A stretch of DNA of 64,000 bases. Source: Pachypanchax playfairii. Lineage: Eukaryota > Chordata > Actinopteri > Cyprinodontiformes > Aplocheilidae. The notes below the pieces were generated by a model. The model was not told the origin of the DNA. It ran no database searches and saw only the letters and a list, made by a program, of their open reading frames with translations. Within the stretch, counting starts at the first letter, position 1, and the number at the start of each line of letters is the position of its first letter. The stretch spans positions 883,468 through 947,467 of the forward strand of contig SSNP01000132.1 of NCBI GenBank assembly GCA_006937955.1, in the 5' to 3' direction. Shown here one piece after another: positions 46,301 through 58,300 of this stretch. A program made the translations under genes and the position numbers.

Positions 46301-49300
46301 TGTTATGATCTCCTGAGCAGAGCATCTGAAATCTGAATGATTAGTGCTGATATCAGACATCAGGACATGTTTCACACATAACTGCATTGCAAGTTTTAAC
46401 CCAAGATGATTTTCCTAGAAGTGTTTATCAAAAAAAGATGAATTTGAATAATTATTTGCGAGTTTAAGCTGTGGCACACTGCGCAGTCGGACTGAGATAC
46501 AATGTTCTGTAGCGTCGCCACACTCTGTGTAAGAAGAGCCGCTGTTCTGCTCAACAGGTGTCTTTTATTAGCAAACAAAAATGGTTCCTGTAGGCTGAAG
46601 CCGAGCGATAACTACAGAGTAGTTCAAGTGGTGGTATTTTTTCCTTCTGTCTCACACACACACCAACACCAATCAAGCATTCTGCTCCCTTTACCCGCAC
46701 ACCCTCTCTTACCCTCACACCATCAGCTCTGAGCATAAAAGAAATGTGCAACAATGAACAGAACATCAAAACAGGGTTGCTACAGTACTGTACAATGTAC
46801 CGTGAACACGGAGGGATTTTAAAAAACATTTTGTTGTGTTTAGGTAACTTAGTGTTAACTTATTTTATCTTAATCTGAGCCAGGCTACGCACAAAAAACC
46901 CCTTGTTGCATCCCTCACTGTCTCCATCCTAAACGCATTCGGTCTGGTCTGCTCTGCTTGACCAAATTGCCTCATTAGGTCACTCGTGGAGATCTGAGGT
47001 TTTTTGAATGTGGATGGTGGTGCCTGGAACTCTCAACCCATTATCAGCACTTAATAAGCCTTTCAAATGAAAAGTGAAACATTTTCAAGAAGCAGAAAAA
47101 GAAGTCTAGTTGGCTTTATTTTTGTGAAAAACCTATTTTTAAATAAAGATTAGAATTAAGAAGTTACATCAGACTAATTAAATGCAGTGACAGCAGCATC
47201 TCAGCGGCAGCTGGCAGTAACTGGGGTGGTGGCTGTCGGAGTTGTAAGACAACCAAGACAGATTTCCATGATGCTGATGCTAAATACCATCAAAAATGAA
47301 TATCTGATCAAATATAGAATTTTAGTATTGATATCTTCCTTATTTTTGTCTGTAGTTGATCAGATCACTCTTTTAGTGTCCTCGAAAGGCCCTAGTGCCC
47401 CTTCCTATTTGTCTTGCCTGTACCGTTTGGTTGTTTGCTTTTACAGATCCAGGGTTTTTTTTTGTCTCTCTACCGGCTTCTGATATATTTCTGATATATA
47501 TCTGTCTTCTTCTTCTTCGTCTGGTCCCTTCAACGGTCGCTGCAGCAAGTCATCAGTCTCCTTCTACTCCATCCTTTTCTCTCACACACAGTGGTTTTAT
47601 TTATAGTACATTGATATCCTATCTGTTGTATTATAATGACTTGTTTATTTATACTTGTATTTACTTTTATGCATTAATATATTATATAAAAAATACTGGG
47701 CAGGACACTGAAAAAGATTCTTATAGGTGTAGCTAACAACATCTTGAAGTAATATTTTTCACATTTTTAGGATCTTCATACAGTCTGGACTGGAATTTGT
47801 TTCCTGCTGCTTTTGTTTTAGCAAGGTCCTGAACACTGTCAATCGGCTGCAGGTTTTAGTACGACTGAAGCAAACTGACTTTGTTCACTGTAAAGGAATG
47901 CTGTCATAAAGAAGCGGATGATGCTGTTTTAGCAGTTAAAGTTTGATTCTTAAAAATATGTAAGATTCATACATGTTGCTGTCTATTTATTCTAATTGGA
48001 CTTTTAAAGCCCATTAGTTTAGAGAAACTTTACCCAAATGGAAAAACTCAGTCTTTATTTCTCAAAAAAGGATATTTGGTAAAAATGTGGACAGAAAGTC
48101 ATTACTTTGTAAGCATTGTCAGGTTATGGAGGCTAAAGATTGGAATGTCCTCCAAAGTTTTTAAACATTCATGTGTGAAATAGACATGAGAGAATGCACA
48201 TTTTGTTAAAAGCCTGAAGGCAGTGAGTTGGAATTAGAAAGCAGCAACACAGCAGCACTTGCACAAGACTCAAGAATAGTTTAGGGAGTTGAACATTGTG
48301 TACCAAGTGTCTTAAACAAGAGACTTGACACCTAGATTTTCATTTGTGCGGAGAAGACTGTATGTGTGAGTGTGCATGTCTATGGATTAAGTGTTGTAAT
48401 AACCGAGGAACATGGAGGAAAGTCAAAGCGGTATGTTACTGAGTGGTTTCTGTGTTTCAGTGCTGCTGTTTAGTTTGATTTTTTTACTACATTTGAGTGA
48501 ATCAAGATTTTGGACAGCTGTTTGTGAAGAGCATATATCAGTGCAAAAGGTTTTGTGTTTTCAGGTCTGTGAGTGTATTTCGAGCCGCGAAGTGGTTTGT
48601 AGCAGCTGATATTATCAAAGCATTTAAGCTCATTATGTTGTTGGTAACTAGCAGTAATAAAACAGTTGGACACGGTAATATGACTTATCTTTGTTTTCTG
48701 TTCGACTTCAGTTTGTGTTTTTAATAAGATCAATAGAGTGCTTGGTGCTCACCCTTTTTATGCACTCTCACTGGTGCAAATGTGGGTGATTCTAAAAATT
48801 CAGTGATCGTACTAACTAGAATTTCTTGTTCTGCCAAAACTGCTGTCATGGGTACAAATTCTGTTCGGACAGCAGGATTTATCTGTTGTTTTACTTTGTT
48901 TTTACTCGGCTGGTTTTAACTGTCTGGCTGTGTATTCAGTCTCTTATGCATCTAAAACATATGAGCATAAAATGCTATCCACATTATATCAGACAGTTTC
49001 TGGGTATTACCCATAGAGCACAGGAAGGCAACACTCTGAGGAAAGAAAACTAAGAAGTTAACAACAGCCAAACAACAAGACCATTCTGAGTGAGCCGGGA
49101 GCTCCGGGGCCAGCAGAATACTGAAGAGCTAGCTGAGGTAGAGCTGAGTCCCTTTCATGGCTACAGGATTTATGGTTGTTACGATGGGACTTTACTAGAA
49201 TCATTACAGAAGCTCCTCTAAATGAGTATTCATTGATTGATCAGTTTAGCACAATTGTAAAAACTCAAATGTAACTTGTTTCTTTGTTTGAAATATGTTT

Positions 49301-52300
49301 AAAATTTTTCCTCACTTCAATCAGTATGGAATCTACCTCTATTTTTCTTTGTTTTTCGGGACCAACTGGTTTAACAGCACCATAAATACCAGTTAAGGAA
49401 TTCTGTAGTTATGCCAGGCTTCAAGAAGAAAGTGTCAGAACTAGAAAATTGACTGTAGAACTGAGAGAAACAAGTAAAGAGAAAGAGGAATAAGACCAGA
49501 AATGAAAACAAAGTAAAAGCAAGAGATGGCAACACAAAACAGACCTGCCACCTCAGGCCATTTTATGACACGTTGAGCCCAAATGTGAAAACTGGGTGTG
49601 CACCATTATATCTGAGCAAAGGTCATGCTATGGCAGTCCATGAGCATGCGCCTTCACAAAGTTTAAATATTTTTAAATGCATTTATATTGCAGGCAACCT
49701 CGCAGACATTTCATATGAATGCTGGTATAAATTTAAGATGAGCAGAGACGTAATAACTAAGGTGCAAAAAAAGGAAAAAATGACAGAACAATGAAGATGA
49801 TTTGCCCTCTGGTTAACTATGTATTTTTTGATCAAGCTTAATTCTAAAAGCAATGAACAGACAAAAGAGGATCCAGTCCTCTTCAGCTACAATTTAACTG
49901 GCCCCATTACACCAGCATCCATTCTTACATGGTCAGCAACAGTGTCAGTCCAGCTCCAAGTCACTGCCTGAGATCTGCTCCAATCCATGGCTTAGTGCTA
50001 CATCACGTCCCTGCTGCTCCTCCATATTCACCTGCACCGATTCACAGCTCCAGTTGCATTCAGTTGCAGCTCTGTCCTGAATCCAACTGCACCACTTCAC
50101 TGACCTATCCCAGTCTCAGCTACTGCTCCAGCCTCAGCCAAGCAGCATATCTCTGCCCCCCCCCCCCCCTGCTCTTTTTGGTCCCTGATTATTTCATCTA
50201 AATTGGTTTACAGCAATCTAACTTCGAAGTATTTTTCTCTCACAGTTTTAGTCATGGTCTTGTTTGAGTGTGTTTAGTTGTAAATGTGAGTTTTGTTGTT
50301 GTCGTCAGCTTTCAGAGTCCGTGCAGTTACAAAAGTGGACTGCCCGTGATCATGAACAGAACAACGTAGCAGATCGTCATGGACTGAAACAGTGCTTTAA
50401 TTGGAAAAATATAAGTGCCAGTACACTCACTGAGCCTCTTTTATTAACATCAAGCCTCAATGCATTGAAAAACAAACAAAAAATCAACTTTCAAAACAAA
50501 AGCCCTTTAAAAACATAAAAGAAACAAGTCTTTTTTAACAATTATGATTTTAAAAAGTTTATCACTGTATTCGTTTTATTTAGTAAAATATATTCTTAAA
50601 TAGTAAATGTATGTAATGGCTGTATATTTATAGCACTTTTCTAGTTTTACTGAACACTCAAAGCCCTTTTATATTACAAGTTTTACATTCACCCAGTCCC
50701 ACAACAAATAAGGGTGCTACAGGGAGTCCAGCATCTTGCCCAAGGACACATTGACATGTGGCGGCGGAAACCGGGATTGGATCTGCCAACCTTCTGATTG
50801 GAAGATGGCCGCTCTATCTACTGAGTCACAGCTGCCCAATATTATCTAACCTTTCTAACCTTTAATCTCAAACTATATCTATATCTAACCAGGTTAACCT
50901 CAGAACCGTGATCTTTTCCTCTGGTTAGTTTGGAAGATTTTTTTTATCAGAGAAATAAATTGGCATAGATTGGAGGAAAATGTGACTTGGAATTAGGACT
51001 AACTGGTTAATTTTTTTGGACACAAAGTAATGTATTTATGTAGATATAATGAATGTATTTTTAAAGTAGAAGTGTATAATTCCCATTTGGACCTGATGTT
51101 TTTTGTCTTTGCAGATGGTGTTAAAAACCCTTCAGGGAATAAGAATGGGAAGAGGACAGACTCTGGGTCCTGCAGCAGCAGTTTCTTCACGTTGTTCATC
51201 GTGCTTGCCCTGCTCGGTGTCTGGACATCTGTAGCTGTGGTCTACTTTGACTTGGTGGACTATCAGGGAGTTATTGGTGGGTAAATGTTACAATACATAC
51301 TTATACATTTCAATAAATTAGAGATGATTATTCTGCTTAGTACATGCTTTGAGCAGCAAATTTTGAAGCACATTTTGTTAAATGGCATCCAAATTAACCA
51401 TGAATTAACTGTAGATAACTGAGTCAAATAAAGTACATGCAAAAATGTCCCAAACCCATGATTACTATTGAGCATGGAATTTGTCAGGTCTGCTTAACAA
51501 TTGTAATTTGAGCAGTTTCAGTGGATGCCAGTTAGTGGAGAGTCTCCAATCTAAGGAAACTGGTCAACTTCATTGAATCTTGGTTTCCCATCTTTAGAAA
51601 GAATGAACTGAAGACAGTGGAAAAGAATTAGTCCTTTTTAACATGAAGAAACCTCTAACAGAACAGAACCAAGATAAGTGGTTTTCAGTCTTGATCCACT
51701 AGGATTGGAAAGAACAGGAAAGAGCCATAGAATGGAATATCACTACACAATTTGAGGAAGACACATTTAATGCAAGTGATGAAACATAGGAACAGGAGAT
51801 GTAAACAAAGCAATTACCATGGCAGAACTCCTTTTGTTGAATGTGACTTTCAGAAAAGAGGATTTCCGTACTGTTCTTCATGCATACCACTGCTTTTTTC
51901 TGCACAGTATTTGATTGCAGGTCGTGTAGTTCGTAGAAATGATATTTGATGTTTAACTCGTAGCTCTTCTGCATGAAAGTGGGTTTGACTTGAGCATAGC
52001 TGCACAGATAAGTTCTTTCCAGGGATCAAAATCCAACCCACTGAGTCAGAACATCTATGTTTAGTCCTCATGAAGTCTTTTATTTCCACAAGTGATTTCA
52101 TCTTTCTCTGGGTCTGATTTAGGGAAATGTGTTATTGAGGCAGCGTTGCTAGCCACAAATGCTTTTCAATGTCCATATAAGATGTAAACAAAGAGCTTCA
52201 TTCTCATTATGTCACTTCTGGTTTCATTAGCTTTAAAATTAAGACTTACCCGAAGCTCATAAAAGCAGTTATATTTGCCTTACAGTTGTCAAACAACACA

Positions 52301-55300
52301 AATCTACACCATGATTTGTTAAAGTTATGATGCTTATAAATGTTTTAATGAGACCTGAGCATGTCACAGACACTTGAAACAATTTTAGTGCAGTTCCCTG
52401 AATTCCAATATCATGGTGTTCAAATCTCTGCATTAGGATATTGTGATTTATTGTATCAGTGTATCAAACACAGCACTGAGATCTAACAGCACAATCACAG
52501 ACACTGGTCCACTGTCTGAGTATTGTTTCAATGCTATAATGAGCTCTAAATCCTGACTAAAACTCCTCAAACAGATTAATACTGTTCAAATGATCACACA
52601 GTTGTTTTGCAACAGTCTTGTCTAGAATTTTATAAGTGAAGGGTATATTGGATATCGGTCAATAAGTAGCTGGAGATCCTGAAAGAAGTTCAGTTTTTAA
52701 AGAAAGGATTTAATCACAGCAACCCTTAAAAAACTGAGGTACATATCATTCATTAAAGATATGTTGATCAAGGGAAGAATCTCTTTAAACATTCTGGTTG
52801 GAGTGGGATCTAGTACACATGTTTGGTTTTAGAATAAGCTATTATTCTTGTTACCTGAGGGAGCTCAGCAGGAGATGAGCTGTCTAAACACAAACCAGAG
52901 TCTTATGTTACCTCTAAAAATAGTTCACTAGATAAACCATGAACTAGAGACAATAGTGGGAAGGACAGTATGGATTGTTCCCTCTAATTGAAATACTTGT
53001 ATTTTTGAAGAAATAATCCAATAAAACTTTTTTTATGACACTTTAAAGAAACCAGAACTGAATCAACATGCTGTACAGTAAATAAGTTAACAGGTAAGAT
53101 TAAAAACAACATTCATGCACAAAAACATTGTAGAAAAAATGAACTACATAATATTCTAATAACGTACGTAAAAACAGCGCTATAGTAACGGCAATAAAAG
53201 ATAGTACAAAACGAATATAAAATACATTTCTCAGAACTTGTCAAATGATAGGGTGAAGAGATGTGTTTTCCAAAATAATTTAAAAACAGTAAGAGAAGAC
53301 GTCTGTCTAATCTCATTCCACATTTTGGGAGCTGACCCCTAAATAAAGTGCATTACAGTAATCCAGCCAAGTAGTCACAAGGTCATGGATTACTGTCTCA
53401 AAATGTTGCTGGGAAAAGGATTGGCTTTAATTTAGCCAGCTGCCTCAACTGGAAGAAACTTTGTATTTTTAATTTTGCCTTAATCTGACTGTCAAGTTTG
53501 AGATCTGCATTCACTTTGACCTCCAGGTTTGTGATAACTGGCTTGTGATTACAGGTCAAAGGAGCTTCAATTCACACTGGGGGTCTCAGTGGCGCTTTCC
53601 AAAACCATTACCTCGGTCTTTTTGTCATAGACTTTTACAAAGTTTAGAGCCATCCAGACTTTGCCATCATCAAGACTCTGATGTGCAGAAATTGAATGCC
53701 TTACTCTGTAAAAGGAATATAGATCTTGTAGTCATCAGCTAAAAAGTGGAATGCAGTGTCATGTTTTCTAAGACCAAGAGAGAACACATGCAAAGATATA
53801 AGGAGTGGGCTTAGAACTGAGCCCTGCAGGACACTATACAAGAGCAGAAACTGACACTAAAGGTTTTCTCTGCCAAGTAGAATCTAACCAATCTTTCATA
53901 TTTGAGCTGCCAGCCCCATTTCTGAGGGCCAAGGTCATTGCCCATACACTGCTGCACTTGATGCTAGACTCTCAGACTGTAAAACTTAGCTGAAGTTGAT
54001 GTTTGTGGCAAGTTTTTTGGATGCTCAGCTGAAAAACATGAGCATCCTATTTAAATGTTGTCTGTCATCAACAGCTTCAGTGCTGCAGGCACATCTTAGA
54101 ACTGCACAGGCAAAGAGAAGGTTCTTTCACATATCTGGGCTAAGGCTAGACTTGAGATGAAAAATGTTTCAGAACTTTGTGGTTTGGGCCTAAAGACCAT
54201 GTTTTTGTAATAAATGTGAAAACCCTCCCTTTGGGGGATTATGCTTACACAGAGGTTCATTAGTACAATAGCTCACAAACCATAGGAATAGACATGACTT
54301 TGGTATCAAAATGTCTGCAATACCCAAATTAATATTCAACTTCAATACATGTATAGGGCTACATCAATAGTAGCCTACTTTCTGTCAACCACTTGCATTT
54401 TAGGGATGTTCCACTACTTCATTCTTTAGCAGATGCCTGCTTGATTTAATTTAAACTGTAGGCCAGCAGATACTAGATACTGTCTCTGTGTCTTTCAGTT
54501 TCTGACATCAGAGAAGCTGTAGATGTGTAGGAATACAACTTTCTGGTTTATCCCATAGATTGCAAAAGCAAAACAAAAACTTTTTTGTCTTGTTTTAAAG
54601 AGGCTCTTCCATTAAAAACAGTTTTTCTGAGGTTTCTGTTGAATATTTTAGCTCCATAGGTGTTCTTACCTTCATAGTGGGTGTGAAAACAGGTCAACAA
54701 CTTCTCTTTTAGTTTTTATCTCTCAAACTACGCAGGTGGCGATAAAACTCAAGTTCCCCTGAGTTCAAACTGTCTGTATCTGTTTAATCAGAACTCCTTT
54801 GTTCGTTAGTATTCGGCAGCTCCTGCAGTTGAAACCACGTCTAATATGCTGCTGGCTAAAAGCTGTAGCATAAAGACGTAACAAACAGGAAAACACAACG
54901 TCTGATGTTGCCATGTGCAGCGGGGCAGGAAACTGTATACCTTGCTCTCATATGCTAGTTTGTTAGCCAGTCAGAGCAAATTCGAATAATAAATATGAAC
55001 GAGCTGCTGACGAAGCCTGATGGAACGAGCCGGAACCACCCGAATTTTAATGCAGACAGATTGAAAGGTCTGTTAATCAGTGTTTCTTGAAGTTTTTGAG
55101 ATATAAAATGTTTCATATTACAAGTTAATACTTAACAAATAACCACAAAGTCCTGAAATTTGTATGAAATGGCCTTTTTAAACATTTCAAAAGAAGGTCA
55201 CTAGATAATGGGCCAATAATTTTTAGATAGAAAACAAATATAGTTATATGACAGTCCCAGAAGTTGAGGGAAAAAAATGATTAAAGCAGTACTAAATAAT

Positions 55301-58300
55301 TTTTCAAACGTGTCTCAGAAGGCCATTGCTCGAACCAGTGTTTTGTGGAAACATGCTAAATGTCAAGATTTAATATTGATTCTATCCGTGCATGTGCGGT
55401 TCCACAGTCTTGACTTCAATAAACAGATTTATTGTTTATTTCTTGTTTCTATGTTTTTCCATAAATAGATTTTACCTATCAAATAAATTTTCCCAGGACA
55501 GCAACACTAAATATGTTATTTTTACTTTCTTTGCATTGTCAAAGCGAAAGACAAATGTTTGGACACACCCAAAGGAGAAGGACCCAACAATGGCTGATAA
55601 GGACCCAGAGGGCTTCTATATAGAAAATATCAGGGAAGGATCATAAAAATATGCTTAAAAAATTAAGGGGGGACACTCACCATTAACAAGTAATCTGTGT
55701 AAACTTTATACAGTATAAAATTTAGATTATATTATACACTCACCGGCCACTTTATTAGGTACACCTGTCCAACTGCTCGTTAACACTTAATTTCTAATCA
55801 GCCAATCACATGGCGGCAACTCAGTGCATTTAGGCATGTACACATGGTCAAGACAATCTCCTGCAGTTCAAACCGAGCATCAGTATGGGGAAGAAAGGTG
55901 ATTTGAGTGACTTTGAACGTGGCATGGTTGTTGGTGCCAGAATGGCTGGTCTGAGTATTTCAGAAACTGCTGATCTACTGGGATTTTCACGCACAACCAT
56001 CTCTAGGGTTTACAGAGAATGGTCCGAAAAAGAAAAAATATCCAGTGAGCGGCAGTTCTGTGGGCGGAAATGCCTTGTTGATGCCAGAGGTCAGAGGAGA
56101 ATGGCCAGACTGGTTCGAGCTGATAGAAAGGCAACAGTGACTCAAATAACCACTCGTTACAACCAAGGTAGGCAGAAGAGCATCTCTGAACGCACAGTAC
56201 GTCGAACTTTGAGGCAGATGGGCTACAGCAGCAGAAGACCACACCGGGTGCCACTCCTTTCAGCTAAGAACAGGAAACTGAGGCTACAATTTGCACAAGC
56301 TCATCGAAATTGGACAATAGAAGATTGGAAAAACGTTGCCTGGTCTGATGTGTCTCGATTTCTGCTGCGACATTCGGATGGTAGGGTCAGAATTTGGCGT
56401 CAACAACATGAAAGCATGGATCCATCCTGCCTTGTATCAACGGTTCAGGCTGGTGGTGGTGGTGTAATGGTGTGGGGCATATTTTCTTGGCACTCTTTGG
56501 GCCCCTTGGTACCAATTGAGCATCGTTACAACGCCACAGCCTACCTGAGTATTGTGTCCATCGTGACCATGTCCATCCCTTTATGACCACAATGTACCCA
56601 ACGTCTGATGGCTACTTTCAGCAGGATAATGCGCCATGTCATAAAGCTGGAATCATCTCGGACTGGTTTCTTGAACATGACAATGAGTTCACTGTACTCA
56701 AATGGCCTCCACAGTCACCAGATCTCAATCCAATAGAGCATCTTTGGGATGTGGTGGTACGGGAGATTCGCATCATGGATGTGCAGCCGACAAATCTGCG
56801 CCAACTGTGTGATGCCATCATGTCAATATGGACCAAACTCTCTGAGGAATGCTTCCAGCACCTTGTTGAATCTATGCCACGAAGAATTGAGGCAATTCTG
56901 AAGGCAAAAGGGGGTCCAACCCGTTACTAGCATGGTGTACCTAATAAAGTGGCCGGTGAGTGTAAATTACATCTAATGATAAAATAAGTTGTCAATTCAC
57001 ACTGTGGTAGCATTTTTTGACAAAACAGCATAAATCATGAGAACGCCGTCTATTGTAGGGCCATCGGAGAGTCCAGAGTGATGTCTGTGAATCTGAACAT
57101 ATTTTTAGGTTAGTATCCACTTAGACAAGTTTCAACACAGTAGCTTAAAGTTTTAAATGTTATTTATTACTGCTTTAATATTTAGATATTTTCAAAAAAT
57201 ATCTTAACTAGTGAATGTGCCTATTAGAGTGAAATTTAAAACAGAAGGCTTGCAGACCTTTACTTTGACCATAAAACAGTCATGAGCTCAATTCAGTTTG
57301 ACATTTTTGATGATGGTGAATGAACAAATGGCGTTATGACTAAACCTGCAAAACTGGTTTGTAACTGCTAAACAAGACTGAACATGATTGGAGAAAATTA
57401 CTTCTTGTATTATTAAATTTCATGCTCTAAATAATTAAAGGTGGGCGAGTCTGTGCAACAAATTTCTGACATATTCTTAGCTCGCCCTTCTTTCACAAAG
57501 GCGGTTGCAATTCGAGTTTTACACAGTTGAATCTGACTTGTTTCTGTATAGTGCCTTGACAATACTTGTGAACTGACACTAAATAAAATAAAACTGAATT
57601 GAATGTGGGCTATGGTTAAGCAAAAAATTTACTTGAAACAGTTACTACAGCGGACGACAATTATCTGCACGACCTCGGTTCCCAGCAGTTTTGTTCCTAT
57701 AAGCGTTGTGTGCATTTATCCGTCAGTGGTCATTTGGACTGTAAACACAGGGACCAGTGTTCAGTATTGATAACAGATAATCAGAAATGATGTAATAATG
57801 CAATTAAAATATATTAGGAGAATAAAACTCTCAAACAGTTATATACTCATAGAGCGGATCCAATATGAGACTATAAGTAACAGATGCGCAGATACGCGTG
57901 CATGGACGCAGCGCAACGGCACAGATTAAGTTAGTTATTAACAGAACAGAACGGTTTTTTATATTCAATAGTAAGAACTCATGATCGGGCAATAAAAACT
58001 AGAACAAATGTTAAATTTGACATTATTTCACACTGAAGAAGTTTGTGATTATTTTTTTGGCAACCCTCTGACAGCGTCAGTCAGACGCGCCAGACACGCA
58101 CGCATGAAAACCAGAGCATCCTGGTTCCAGGCACATGACAGCAAGTGTGTGGGAGAACACCAGAGGAGGTCCACGTGTTAAGCAACTAGTGAGAAATAGA
58201 GATATTCAGTGAGATGTATGTATGTATGATACCTCCAAATGTTTTGTGCATATATCCGTCGGCGCTGTGCGTATAAGCATATGGATTCTCTATGACGCAG

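Noticed and set aside
47980..48000. MEF2-like site (CTATTTATTC) upstream of asph exon 1B
   Set aside because: It departs from the MEF2 consensus at a key position. I do not call it without functional data.
49929..50201. 90-codon Ser/Pro/Cys-rich frame
   Set aside because: C-rich composition, poly-C at its end, no domain, inside the asph intron.
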